Assembly: GCA_947311845.1 (NCBI GenBank)
Contig: CAMZMU010000062.1
Span: forward strand, 47,585,879-47,649,878
DNA: 64,000 bases
Source: Poa pratensis
Lineage: Eukaryota; Streptophyta; Magnoliopsida; Poales; Poaceae
Direction of reading: 5' to 3'
Below are positions 1 through 11,401 of the stretch, piece by piece (position 1 is the first letter of the stretch; each line of letters starts with the position of its first letter). Below the pieces are notes generated by a model, which worked only from the letters and a program-made list of their open reading frames with translations, was not told the origin of the DNA and made no database searches. The translations under genes and the position numbers were made by a program.

Positions 1-140
1 ACAATAAACATAGAAGGAACATAATTTTAATCATTATGTCTGCATAATGCATTTGGAAATCGTTTGTGGGTTGTGATTCGCTTTCTGCTCTATCGGGATT
101 TCGGCCGATTTTGCCTTCGTTCGTTTAATCCCACCCCGGC
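1..140. other. Flank left of RLG-1, no gene seen
   Basis: AT-rich sequence with no coding signal. It ends in CCGGC (136-140), the left copy of the 5-bp target duplication of RLG-1. Before that insertion it was contiguous with the sequence now starting at 9121. Confidence 0.6.
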
Positions 141-665
141 TGTCGTGGGTTTGTCACGTCAGATGTCATGGATGACTTCGTAGGTGTGGGATTTGCGCGA
201 GTCAATCGTCTCCGAGCTTGGGATCGCAGGAACAAGGACGAACACCGATTTACCCAGGTTCGGCCCCTCAATGTGAGGTAAAGACCTACTTCCTGCCTAC
301 CCTAGATTGGTATTGATATGATATATGTGGTGTTACAATGGAGGCGATCCGATCTGGGAACTCGCCGTAAGAGCTAGGGTTCTAGGGCTTGATAGCTTAA
401 CTCTGTCTAAGTCCTGCGAGTCCTCTTTATATACACAGAGCTCGCTAGGTTACCAAGGAAACTTCCTCCACAAGGAATATATCAACCGGAACCTACTCGG
501 AGACTAACTCCTCCTCACGTCCCCAGGATATGTCTTCTAGATCCTTCTCCTTGTGGCGGTACGATATTGGGCTTGCTTTCATGAAGGCCCTTTCTGGCGC
601 GAGTAAAGTAGGTCGCACTTATCAATCATGGGCCGCGGGTTAATCCACAAAGTATTCCCCTGACA
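141..665 (-). repeat. RLG-1 left LTR (3' LTR of the element)
   Basis: 525 bp, TG...CA ends, near-identical to 8591-9115 with only scattered substitutions, so insertion is fairly recent. The G-rich polypurine tract (complement of TAGCCCCCAAGAT) lies just inside at about 667-680. Confidence 0.9.
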
Positions 666-1006
666 TTAGCCCCCAAGATTGGTTAGGACTTCACGGTGAG
701 AATCCTCTGGTTACTTGAGGTGGTTGTTGAGCCGCACTGTGAGCGTTCTGACTAATCTCTGACTGATACGATTCAAAGCCGCGACTCATGTGCGCGACTC
801 ATCCTTTCCATCTAAAATATTATGTTCCCTTCAATTGCGGACCGTTCCTCATTCTGCGGGCGCAAATTGTTCCATTGATTTCGGGCACCCCAGTTATAAG
901 CTGCGGCGGTCTAGGTCAATATTCACTTGCCTCTGCTCTCTCCTCATTTCCAGCTGCGTTGCCGTCTTCCTCAATCGAGCTTAGCCCCCGATCCAATCTT
1001 CTCGCA

Positions 1007-4000
1007 ATGGCGCCCAAGGCGAAGCCATCCGAGGATAAACGCAAGATCTCCTGCAACTGGGAAGGATCCTGGGTAACGGAGCAGACTCTTGCGGATCTCG
1101 CCGATGCTGGCTTCTTGCCGCCGAAGGAGGACAACATCTGGCGAGCGCCAGGTGATGAGATTGAGCCACGCCCCAACCCCAACGAACTGGTGATGTTCGT
1201 GGAGCATGTGGAGCGTGGATTCACGCCGCCAGGCTCCCTTCTTTCGCAATCTGATGCAACGCTTAGGCCTCCGTCTTCACGACATCGGGCCCAACTCAAT
1301 GCTCCAGGTGAGCAATTTCCATGTGATGTGCGAGGACTATCTTGGTATAGCCCCCAACATCGATCTGTGGCTGGCCTCTTTCACCTGCAACAGCCAACTT
1401 GTCTCCAAAGGCGGCGCCTACGTTCAGGTCGGCGCCATCTCTCTTCAACGCCACAGAAACTCTTGCCTTCCCAAGCTAGCCCTGGCGAATCGACCCAGGG
1501 CTTGGCAAAAATCTTTCTTTTACTGCCAAGACACTTTCCGGAGGGCGAAACTCGCCTCCCTCCTGGTCAACCACCTTCGTGCCCACTGAGGCACTGAAAT
1601 CCAAACCACGGGATGCCTCCATCCTTTTTAATGAGTCGCTGATCAAGGTCCGTGCCTTGATTGTTCATGGCCTTACTGGCCTTGATCTCCTTTCTTGCTG
1701 GACAAATGGCGCATCCAGCCAGTGAGTCCCCGTCAACGGTCCTTCCTTGAGTGCTCTGGCACTTCTGCTGACGTTGATCGTGTCAAGGCCGCTGACTGGG
1801 AGCCTGAAGACTGGGTGGAATTCATCACCCGTGTGACGGAGGAGAAGAACATCTCTTTTGACAAGGTGGGGCTCGCCCCTTTTAGCGTTAACAACAAGCC
1901 TTTTGAGGTAACTTTTCCTCTCTAGTCCTTTGTCCTTATAGTAGAACTGCCTTTCTTTTTGATATTAAGGTCTTCCCTTTTCTGTATCAGGCTGATGAGA
2001 ACTACTGGTCGCTTCCCGCGGCTGGTGTGGGCACTGCTGCTCCCAAGCGTGCCGCGAAGAAGTTACTGCCCGCTTTAGAGGGCAGTGAAGTCGCTGACAT
2101 CCCATCTGTTGCCACTGCGGCTTCAGATGATGAAAATACTGATCTGGAGGAGGATGACAGTCCTGTGCCAACCGCGAGCCCTCCTGCGGCTGATCCAACT
2201 CCCCGCAGGGCCTCAAAGAGACTGTCCCGGGAGGAGCCAGAGCTTAACGCTCTGGAAAATCCTGAAGTCATCAAGCGTCGCAAACCTGCAGTGGACGCGA
2301 CCCCTCCTGTTGCCAGGCGTGTGCTTAGGACCACCGCCTCGGCTGAAGAAGACATGGAACCCCATTCTGGTAATTCTTGCTGCCTTAGCATCCTGACTGC
2401 ACATTCCTTCATTTCCTTTTATTAACATGTGGACCTCTGGTTGTAGACTCAGGGTTCCAAGGTGTGTCATCGCCGTCAAGCGACGGCCTTATGGCCTCTG
2501 TGAAGATGGCTCCAGAGTTAGTAACTTTCTTTTGTTCTCATAGCATTTTTCTTCTGCCGCGCATGCTTCTTTCTTATATAATTGTCTTGTTCTTGCAGAG
2601 CTGCGGTTGATGCTAACCACGGCTGATCTGGGAGTTGTCTCCGCGGCTGTGGTTGAGTCGCCTAAGGCGCTTGCGGCTCATACTGCCATGGTGGAGGGCA
2701 CGGCCACCACTGATGACTTGGCTTCGTCGCCTGCCCCTAACACGGCTGCCCAGGAGGTGGCTCTGAAGGATGGGACAGGTCCCCTCGTTGCCCCAGACAC
2801 AGAGGAGATGGATCCCGCAGCCACAGTCAAAGCACCGCTGGTTGAGTCGCCAGCGGCTGTTAATCAGAAATCGCCTGTGCTGCGCCTTGAGTAGCCTCTC
2901 TTCCTCATCATTGAGCCGCGCAGAACAGCTGTCTCAGGCCATTATTGCTTCAAGCAACAAACAAGCTGCAGAGCTGCGTGAGGCACTCTCCAATTTATCT
3001 GCGGCTTACAAGGTAATTATTTCTCTTATCCTGTCTGTCTCTAGCCCCCAAGGATCAAGGCCTTCTTTGACGTAAAGGGGGACTTGGTACTTCTTTTTAT
3101 AATAACTTCTCACAAATTACTGCAAACTTCTCCGCTGCCCTTTATCTGTTGATCTTCTGTCTTTTAGGAAGAATTATATACTGTGACTGCGGAGAAGCTT
3201 GCTCTGGAGAAGCAATTGCAGGAGACTCCCTCTGAGCTTGAGAATCTGCGCAAACTCCTTCTCCAACGCGAGGCTGAACTGAAGAAAAAGACGCCAGAAT
3301 TGGCGATCTTACTGACGAGAGCTTCAAGCTATCTGAACAGCCAAGGCCACTGAGCTGCGGCTTAAAATTTGAAGAAAAGTCTCATGAGAGGATCCAGCAG
3401 CAAGATTGTCAAATCAACGCCCAGAAGGATGCCATTACTCAAGCCAATGAGGATGCGCGGCTTAAAGCTGTGGAGATTGGCGACCTTAAGAAGAAATTGG
3501 CGAAAGTGTCTGACGCCCACAACCTTGTCCATGCTAAAGTTTCCATCATGACCCAAGAGCTGACTGGTATGTTTTGCAGTCCACAACTTCACTTTCCCTT
3601 AGCTTTCTTTGTTTGCATATAGCTGTGCTAATTGATGGCTGCCATGTTATAGGTGAGGATGCTAGAACGCAGAAAGGCAGCACACAAGAGCAGCTGGAGC
3701 ATATCCGCGAGTTTGCGCACAAAGCTATCGATGGAATGAAGAAATTATCAGCTTGCCTTTTGCCAACCAAGTCTGTCCCCGCTGATGCTGAAGGATTATT
3801 GAAAAGGCTGCTCAAAGCGCCTCAGTACTTCTTGGACTGGAAAGAATCTTCTGCTCGCTATGGCGCGGCTCATGTGCTTGCCTTGGCTAAACATATGATC
3901 CATCCTTCGATGCTGCCAGGGTCGCACAAGGCAAGCCTTCAAAGAAGACGGACGGCACCGAGCTGACATCCTCAGAATATGCGGCGACATGGAAGGGCAT

Positions 4001-4277
4001 GCGAGGCTACGCGACTGAACTTGTGGACGGAGTGGACCTGGCGACCTTTCTGGGGAAGTATCATCCAGATGGGTCGAGATTCGAGAGATTACCCACTGCA
4101 TCAACCAGCGTGGCTGCTCCTCAAGAGAAGAACTCCTCTCCAGGTGTGTCCAGCTCCTCAGCCCCCAAGCCCGCAACTGACAAGCCTTCAAGCAAGCCTG
4201 CGACTGCTGCTCCTGCCAAGCCTGGTAAGCCGCCGTGCCTCCTACTCACAAGCCAAAAGCTGGGAAGAAGTGAGTGA
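1007..4277 (+). pseudogene. Antisense ORF of the Tat-type element, Transposase_28-like, multi-exon
   Basis: This gene runs opposite to gag, as is known for Tat/Grande-type elements that carry an extra antisense ORF near the 3' LTR. The first part starts at ATG 1007 and shows the plant family once named 'putative gypsy type transposon' (Transposase_28): an RGF motif, then LRLHDIGPNSMLQVSNF and CEDYLGIAPN. These lie in two frames, so there is a frameshift near 1230. Introns are readable downstream: GT at 1908 to AG at 1990 and GT at 2370 to AG at 2446, with further candidates ending at 2599, 3166 and about 3652. Later exons are acidic, Ala/Pro-rich and then coiled-coil-like (about 3170-3350), with frame breaks; the last open stretch ends at 4277. 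Its function is not known. It is probably degenerate here. Confidence 0.6.
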
Positions 4278-4766
4278 AAAACAATGTTATGGTGAAGTTA
4301 GCCCTTAGTGGCTTGTAATAATTGCTGAAATGGTGTGTTAGCAACAATGTTTTATGGTTATTAAGTACTCTCAGCAGTACAAGTTCCGACCAATAGTCTG
4401 GTCCTTATGATTTGTCTCGGTTTTCCTTACTTAGGCCCTTGCGCGGCTCAGTATTTCCTAGGAACATGTGTGTTCAGGGTCGAGAGCGGCCATGATAGGC
4501 AATCAAGCTCGATTGACGCCACACCCCAGTACTTTGGCCGCATAATGCAAGTCGCATCCAAGTGAAGGTTGAGTATAATCACGATAAATGCCACTCGTTT
4601 GGCGATTCCAAGGTAATAGGCCGCGCTCAGAAAGCTGCCGCACCCCCAAGGAACCAATGATTAGAAAATGAAAGACTCACAACTCAATTGGTAGTTTGAG
4701 GCGAAACGACAGCCACCTACATAGTAGGGGTGCCGGCTTTATTTCAAAATCATTATATGATACATA

Positions 4767-5080
4767 GGGTCGGTCGCACCTTAGTGGCAACCAGAAGTGA
4801 TTCATTGGGTCGGTCGCGCCTAGGTGGCGACCAGAGATGATACAGGGGTCGGTCGCGCCTGAGTGGCAACCAGAGATGATACATGGGTCGGTCGCGCCTA
4901 GGTGGCGACCAGATGATACAGGGGTCGGTCGCGCCTAGGTGGCGACCAGATTTTTTATGCACAGGTACGGCCGCGCCTGAGTGGCAGCTAATTCCTGATA
5001 CATGGGTTGATCGCGCCTAAGTGGCGATCCAATTTGATACATATGGTACGGTCGCGCCTAGGTGGCGACCGGAGTTGAGG
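4767..5080. repeat. Minisatellite, about 8 units of 36-43 bp
   Basis: Tandem units built on GGTCGGTCGCGCCTAGGTGG followed by CGACCAGA and an AT-rich spacer. They sit between the antisense ORF and the protease, where pol would be in an autonomous element. Confidence 0.85.
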
Positions 5081-5279
5081 TTTGAGCCCTGAGTGGCCAG
5101 CTTGATACTGTGAACCCTTGTTGGTTCTGTTGTGATTGTTGATGGCGACTCGTGGTGGTTGGGGTATACCCTTATTGCCGATGGCCTGCAGCTCTTGCCC
5201 TTCTTGCGGCTGTAATTGAAGTCGCAGGTCAGGCAGGTGTCTTTTGGCTTCCACGATGTCATCAAATTTTTGTTGCGGC

Positions 5280-5645
5280 TCAGGAGCAGGGCATTTTCGC
5301 GACGCAAGCGTCTTTGGCCATAGCCCTGTCGCCTTCTTCGCATTCTTGTGCTATTTCTTTATTGCCATCTATTGTGATTACTCCCTTAGGACCAGGCATT
5401 TTTAGCTTCAGGTATACGTAGCACGGTCGAGCCATGAATTTTGCGAACGCTTCTCTGCCAAAGAGGGCATGGTATGGGCTCTGGAAATCTACAACCTCAA
5501 ACCAGACGTACTCGCTTCTGAAGTTGCTTTGCGTCCCGAAGGCGACTTCCAGGTTGATTCGCCCCAATGGTTGAGCTGATACGCCAGGCACGACTCCGTG
5601 AAACGTTGTTCTGGACGGGTGCAGCTGCTTTTCTTGGAGATTCAT
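5280..5645 (-). CDS. Retroviral-type aspartic protease segment of RLG-1 pol (partial)
   Basis: The 121-residue segment carries block patterns of Tat-lineage gypsy polyproteins downstream of the protease active site: FHGVVPGVSAQPLGRINL, then FRSEYVWFEVVDF, then ALFGREAFAKFMA and YLKLKMPGPKGVI. It stops before any reverse transcriptase motif. It lies leftward of gag in the expected order on the minus strand. The N-terminal part with the D-S/T-G active site is not in this open frame, so the domain is at best partial. The protein would normally cleave Gag-Pol. Confidence 0.7.
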   Translation of the reverse strand: MNLQEKQLHPSRTTFHGVVPGVSAQPLGRINLEVAFGTQSNFRSEYVWFEVVDFQSPYHALFGREAFAKFMARPCYVYLKLKMPGPKGVITIDGNKEIAQECEEGDRAMAKDACVAKMPCS

Positions 5646-5840
5646 CCTCTTGAAGTCTCATAGTATAGTATGTTTATGCTGCTGCCTCCATCCATCAGTA
5701 CTTGCTTAATTTGTATCCTGCGACTTGAGGGGCAACCACTAGCGCGAGCTTGCCTCCTTCATTTATTTCTCCTGGATGATCTTCGCGGCTCCAAACTATT
5801 GGTTGCTCAGACCACTTCAGCCACTGTGGTACAGCTGGTA

Positions 5841-8535
5841 CTACGGCGTTAACAGCTTGGTTGCGCCGTCGCAGCTTCTGCTCCCTCCTTGAGGTATTAA
5901 CCACAATTGTGTGATATTGACCCAGCTGCTTTGGGAACTGCGGTTGGTCTGGCTGTGGGTTTGGAGCAGCATTATGGTGGCCTCCGCCGTGATTGCCTCC
6001 TTCGTTGTTCTGATTGTTGTTATTCCATTAAGTGGCTGTCCATCCTTCCACTTTTTGTAATGGTAGCACTGTGCTTTTGTGTGGTTGGGTGGTTTTCCAT
6101 CTTTCCCTACATGGATGTCACAGGGACGGTTGAAAACTTCTTCCAAGTTAACTGGGTGGAAATTTCTTCCTCTGCCACTACTTGGCTTGTAACGAGTGTT
6201 CGTGTTTGCGACTAATCCCGAGTTTCCTTCCTCGTTTTTGCGCTTGTTGTAACTCGCATTACTATTGCTAGCTTGTTGCTGCTGAGGCTTGCTGCTGGTC
6301 TTCTTTCCTTTGCCAGCAGTTTCCTCTTCTTCTCCATCAGACGCGTCCTTGGTTTTATCCGAACTTGCATACTTGTTAGCCGCTGCCATCACCTCGCTGA
6401 GGCTCTTGACTTTGTCCTTCATGCGACCCAGTTTGTGGACCAGCGGCTCAAACTTGCAGTTTTTCTCCATAACTAGGACGGCTGAGCTTGGAGGTATGTT
6501 GTCTGAGGAGTGTATAATTTCTGCCACTCTCCTCATCCAATGGCGACTTGACTCGCCTTCTTTTTGCACGCAGCGCTCAAGATCTTCTATACTGCAGAGT
6601 CGCTTGCATGTTCCTTGGAAGTTCTTGACGAAAGCTTCCTTCATCTCATCCCAAGAATTTATTGAGTTTGGTGGTAGGTTTTGTAACCAAATGTGGGCTG
6701 CGCCTTCCAACATCATGTTTAGGTATCGGGCACAGATTTCTTCAGATGCGTTGAGAATGCTCATGCCCATCTCATAATTGTTGAGCCAAGTGACCGGGTC
6801 CATACTTGGGTTGTAATTTGCGACCTTGCGAGGTCCTTTGAAATCTGCAGGAAACGGCTCGGACCTAATCCTCTCGCTGAAGCAGACTGGACCTTTAAGT
6901 CGCGATGATAAGTTGGATGGAGCTGGCCTGCCGGGTTAACCGTTGCACGCATCTGCACATCTTCTGCGGGTTGAACTTGTACCACCTGTTGGTTTTCCCT
7001 TTGTCGCCGGGCTGAACTTGAAGTCGCGACTTGCGGCGACTCGGCTCGGATGCTTCTTTCCGCTGTTACTCTACTGTTGTAGGGGGTTGCGTGCAGCCCC
7101 CCCATGTTCAGACATGTTTGCCTGTTGTACCACTGCTGTGCTCAGCATCTCAATGGCGCGCCGCGCCTCTCTGTCCATCGGGTGTTTCCTACCGGTGTCA
7201 ACCTGGCTAAGATGTTGGTAGCCGCATAGAGATTCTCCACTGGGCTAACATAGTGTCCTTGCGGTGTATGGAACCTTTGAGGCTGCGGTGCCGGCTGCTG
7301 CACAAAGGTTGGTTGTGGCGACGGAGGTGGCATGATAGCCCTGTTGTTAGCTTGCACCAGAGCTCTTGACCCTGGTGCTTCCGCCGTTCTTGGCGCCGCA
7401 AAAGATGGAACTACAGGCGCGAATGCTGGCGATGCCATCGTCCGCAATGCAGGCGCGACTAAAGGCGCCGCGGGTCGCGCCCGACAGGTGGTGCCGTGTA
7501 TGAGGGTACTGCGACTGATGGTGCTGCGGCTTCTGGCCACGCGACTGGACGCGCTGCATTTGTTGCGACTGATGGGTTCGCGTGGGGTGGGCCGTGGCTG
7601 CTGGTGTATCGACTGCAGGGACCGCGGCTGTAGGTCCAGAGGTGGGTGATTGGAATAACTCCATGGGATTTACTGTTCCTGGCTGCATGCGACTGACGTC
7701 GGTGTGGCAAGGTGCTTGGTCCTCCTTGTAAGATGATGGTGTCTTCGGCGAGTCGCTGTTGTTCTTGTTGGAGGCGCTGGTCCTCGCGTGCGAGCCTGCT
7801 CCTTTCATCCACAATCCTTTGGACTTCATCATACAGCTCAATCCTGGTAGCTTCCAGCTCCGCAGCTCTTGCGGCGGCGTTAACTGCAGATATAGGCGTA
7901 AACAGCGGGCTGCTCTGGGGCATCCTGGCCGTCGTGTTGGGGGTTGTTCTTGGCCCTTCTTCCGTAGGTACAACTCCGGACGGGGCTTCTCTGTTTGCGA
8001 CTCCTGAGGCCGCGACTCCTGGGGTGGCTGCAGCGGGTGCCGCGCGACTCGAACCGAGCTCTGCGACTCCTGATCCTTCTGGTGCGACTTGTTCCGCTGC
8101 TTCTGGTGCCGTGGGTGCTAAGCTGCCCTGCGGCATGCCCAGCCCTTCCTCTGCTTCCACGGTCCTGTAGATCCCTTCCATGCACTGATCTCCTACGGAG
8201 GGCGAGCTGCCACCCCTAGGGTTTCCACAGAGCCTTTCCTCGAGTACATACTCAATGGATTGGGCTTCTTCGTCTTCGAGCGTCAGTGGCTCGTTGTTGG
8301 TAGATTCTTCTTCTTCATCCACAGTTACGGCGACTCCTTCTTCTGAGTCGCCCGGCTGTGATGGGTCTTCTGACTCGCCGCCGATGAAGCCGACGAAAAC
8401 ATGAATAGATCCAAACGGGATGATGCGACCTGTCTCCAGGTAATCAGCTTCTGGTCCCCAGCTTGAATCGTCAATGAGAGGCGTGCCATCGACCATGATG
8501 ATGTGGCCAATGGCGAGATCTTCAGCTCCTTTCAT
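5841..8535 (-). pseudogene. gag polyprotein of RLG-1 (frame-broken)
   Basis: The likely start is ATG 8533-8535, 56 bp inside the LTR, and begins an acidic, Ala/Pro/Gln-rich N-terminal region with a glutamine-rich coiled coil (about 7700-7860). The capsid region is the clear part: near 6850 in one frame the RIRSEPFPADFKGPRKV pattern, then from 6803 MDPVTWLNNYEMGM, WLQNLPPNSINSWDEMKEAF and NFQGTCKR, the standard Retrotrans_gag core of Tat elements. A His/Cys box CDIHVGKDGKPPNHTKAQC near the C-terminus resembles the Tat-type knuckle. At least three frames are needed (7459-8535, 7142-7540, 6761-7105, 5841-6803), so this copy is disabled by indels. It would build the virus-like particle. Confidence 0.75.
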
Positions 8536-8590
8536 CGATCCTGCGCGGAACGTGACGCTCTTGACCGCAGGCCCCACGGTGGGCGCCAAC

Positions 8591-9115
8591 TGTCGTGGGT
8601 TTGTCACGTCAGATGTCATGGATGACTTCGTAGGTGTGGGATTTGCGCGAGTCAATCGTCTCCGAGCTTGGGATCGCAGGAACAAGGACGAACACAGATT
8701 TACCCAGGTTCGGCCCCTCAATGTGAGGTAAAGACCTACTTCCTGCCTACCCTAGATTGGTATTGATATGATATATGTGGTGTTACAATGGAGGCGATCC
8801 GATCTGGGAACTCGCCGTAAGAGCTAGGGTTCTAGGGCTTGATAGCTTGACCCTGTCTAAGTCCTGCGAGTCCTCTTTATATACACAGAGGCTCGCTAGG
8901 TTACCAAGGAAACTTCCACCACAAGGAATATATCAACCGGAACCTACTCGAGACTAACTCCTCCTCACGTCCCCAGGATATGTCTTCTAGATCCTTCTCC
9001 TTGTGGCGGTACGATATTGGGCTTGCTTTCATGAAGGCCCTTTCTGGCGCGAGTAAAGTAGGTCGCACTTATCAATCATGGGCCACGGGTTAATCCACAA
9101 AGTATTCCCCCGACA
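8591..9115 (-). repeat. RLG-1 right LTR (5' LTR of the element)
   Basis: 525 bp, TG...CA ends, near-identical to 141-665. The primer-binding site lies immediately inside on the minus strand (about 8572-8589). Confidence 0.9.
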
Positions 9116-9124
9116 CCGGCCATG

Positions 9125-9589
9125 CAGAATCGTGGTCCATTCCACGTGGGTTAGCCAAGATTTGATCCAGGCCCACGCTAAAAACTGCATTCGGTTAACC
9201 CAGCCCGAGCTTTTTCCTCCCAAACCCGTCCATTACGTGGTGGAAAAACATGTAGTCCTGTGGAGGCAGCGAAGGTGGCAATGGCGCAATGGCGGTATTA
9301 TATTAGGGACAAGGGTTGAGAAGGGAACGTCACCTCCGTCTCCTCTAGGTGCACCGCTGTCTTCCGTTTTCTCCTTCAGTCGCTCCGCCACCGGTGTCGC
9401 CTCAGAATCGCTCATGAGAGAGAGAGATTCTTGCGAGAGAGATTATTTCTGTCAGGACGTGACAAGGGGAATACTTCCACGGGTTGGGACTAGATGTCCC
9501 TCCCCCCCCCTCTTTCTTTTTAGCGTGGGCCGAGATCAAATCTCAACCAGGTCGATCCCGGCTGACCCATGTGGAATGGACCACGATCC
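9125..9589. mobile_element. MULE-1: short Mutator-type element with a 9-bp target duplication
   Basis: CCGGCCATG occurs at 9116-9124 and again at 9590-9598, and between them are inverted ends. Left GAATCGTGGTCCATTCCAC (from 9127) matches the reverse complement of the right end (GGATCG... from 9589) over at least 30 bp with about three mismatches. A 9-bp duplication with long inverted repeats is the hallmark of Mutator-like elements. The 465-bp interior has no transposase. On the minus strand a short open frame begins at 9415 after a purine-rich leader and could be a captured first exon; I cannot name it. Confidence 0.75.
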
Positions 9590-9598
9590 CCGGCCATG

Positions 9599-10181
9599 GT
9601 GAGATTAAACAAACGAAGCTTTTTGGTGATATATATTTGCATCACCAAAGTTAAAAATATAAGGCATGGTCAAATATTTACATCACCATATAAGTATACA
9701 TCAGTCTCTTGGAGCTGCGTTTTTGCTTGTGATGTAAAAAACAGTTTTTTTCCACAAGCCCTATTTTACATGAAGATGCTCTTAAGATGTAAATTACATT
9801 ACCGGTAAGCTCGCTTCTTCATCAAACCCTCCGCCCTGATCTCCTCCGCCTCCCAGGCTCCCACGATTCCCTCGACCAACTCCTACACCGCCGACCGCCC
9901 CATCCATCCCCACCCGCATCCATCCTCCGCTGTTCCAAGATCCCGTGCTGCCCGTCCAAGATCCCCTACCAGCCGAGAGCTCGAGCTCGTATAGGGTCCG
10001 GCGCTGCTCGCTGCTCCATCCGACGACTTGTGCCTATAGGCCTGCTCTGCCCGGCGACCTAAGTACACCCCGCTTAACGACCTGCTCGACGACCAGGAGC
10101 CCAAGGACCCTGCCAGGATCTCATCCAGGATAGGAGCCTGACGACTATGACCTCTACTTCTCCCTCGAGACCTCGACCAAG
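9599..10181. other. Unassigned sequence between MULE-1 and CACTA-A
   Basis: The first 220 bp are AT-rich. From about 9830 the sequence becomes C-rich with short open stretches, including a segment near 10076-10180 that reads like part of a coding exon in places but is broken by stops. It may be a host gene fragment or an older element. The last three bases, AAG, would be the left target duplication of CACTA-A. Confidence 0.3.
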
Positions 10182-10198
10182 CACTAGTAGGAAACTAG

Positions 10199-10650
10199 CT
10201 ATAGGTGGATCAACATTCTGTGGCGCACCATTTTGGCGGTGCGCCACAGAAGTATATCAATGGCGCATCCCTGGTGGTGTGCCACAGATTTCAGTGGCGC
10301 ATGATCTGCCCATGCGCCACTAAACATGTGGTTTCTGTGGCGCATCAAGGTGCATGCGCCACAGAAATGTGGTGGGCCCCACCACGCACGTTTGAATTCG
10401 ATGCCCCACCACCCATTTCTGTGACGCATGGGCCTAGATGCGCCACAGAAACGTGCATTTTTGTGGCGCACCTGAAACCATGCGCCACAGAAAACAGATG
10501 GGCCCCGCCCCCAATGATTGGGTGGTGCACTTTCTGTGGCGCATGGGCCTGGATGCGCCACAGAAATGTCATATTCAGTGGCGCATCCAGATGCATGCGC
10601 CACAGAAAGCAGGATTTCTGCGGCGCATGGGTCTCCATGCACCACAGAAT
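10199..10650. repeat. CACTA-A subterminal repeat array
   Basis: About a dozen alternating copies of TGTGGCGCAT/C and its inverse GCGCCACAGA, spaced roughly 20-40 bp. Such arrays next to CACTA termini are the known binding sites for TNPA-type proteins; binding here is inference. The same motif recurs in CACTA-C and CACTA-D. Confidence 0.85.
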
Positions 10651-10662
10651 TAGTTTTCCAGA

Positions 10663-10940
10663 TCTACAAAAGGAGGCAGCCCCTACCTACCACCCCTATT
10701 GTGACCTTATCCCTTCTCCCACCCAGCTCGTCTTCATCCTCCCTCCCATCCCATTTTGCCCATACTTTTCTCCATTTCTTGTAGTTAAACCTACTTTGTT
10801 TGATAGATAATTGGTGAGGGCTTGGGAGCCTCCATATATACTCTCCTCCTCTCTCAATACATCTCTACAAAAGGAGGCAGCCCCTACCTACCACCCCTAT
10901 TGTGACCTAATCCCTTCTCCCACCCAGCTCGTCTTCCTCC
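10663..10940 (+). promoter_or_regulatory. Duplicated leader/promoter region of the CACTA-A transposase
   Basis: A segment of about 73 bp beginning TCTACAAAAGGAGGCAGCCC at 10663 is repeated at 10864. Between the copies lies CCATATATACTCTCC (about 10832), a plausible TATA box, followed by pyrimidine-rich leader. The transposase ATG is at 11402. Intervening 10980-11400 contains no gene and is probably a leader intron. Confidence 0.4.
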
Positions 10941-11401
10941 ACTATTTTCTCTCTCCAACACCACACTCTCTCTCATCGATCACGGTCACGTCTCGATAAC
11001 GAATCTACTAGGTGAGTATTGTTGGATGGACATGCATATGCTTGTTTTGTGTGGTCGGCGATGTACATGTATGGATGTTTGTTGTAGGTGAAGCGCTTGT
11101 CGCGCGTGGGCGGTTTGCACGATGGCAAGATGATGTTTATACATGAAGCTTGTGTGGTGTGCATGAATATTTGCATGTTGTTGCTTTTTGTTGTTGCTTG
11201 CGCCGGCGTGGTGCATGGATGTTTGCCGAAATGTTGATTCATTTCCATTTCGGCAAATTTTTGCACCACCCATATGTCCTACTTTTAGGAGAAGTCATGC
11301 CGAATTTTTCCGTCGAACATGCATGTGTGTGTGCATGTTGCGGTTCTAATTAACGTACTCTCGTTTCTCTGTTCTGCTCTATGTATACCGCGTAGGCAAC
11401 C

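Larger units (their letters stand above)
141..9115 (-). mobile_element. RLG-1: complete non-autonomous gypsy (Tat-lineage) LTR retrotransposon
   Basis: Two 525-bp direct repeats, each starting TGTCGTGGG and ending CGACA or TGACA, bound 7.9 kb of interior. CCGGC flanks both sides (136-140 and 9116-9120) as a 5-bp target duplication, so both ends are exact. The element is transcribed leftwards: a primer-binding-like TTGGCGCCCACCGTGGGG on the minus strand abuts the right LTR and a G-rich polypurine tract abuts the left LTR. On the minus strand it encodes a gag-like polyprotein and a protease-like segment; on the opposite strand it carries a spliced ORF typical of Tat elements. No reverse transcriptase, RNase H or integrase remains: the space between protease and the antisense ORF holds only a minisatellite. 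It must depend on an autonomous relative. Confidence 0.9.

Noticed and set aside
4767..5080. Regular short repeats considered as a CRISPR-like array
   Set aside because: Units are tandem with degenerate short spacers inside a plant retrotransposon; there is no constant repeat with unique spacers and no cas gene.
9233..9415. Small minus-strand ORF in MULE-1 as a real gene
   Set aside because: It is short, has no recognisable family, and may be a captured exon at best.
10199..10810. ORFs of 90-200 residues with repeated FCGAW/CGAPQ/VAH words (also 44458-44997, 46279-46928, 49573-50364)
   Set aside because: Translations of CACTA subterminal repeats; the motif alternates strand and has no coding selection.
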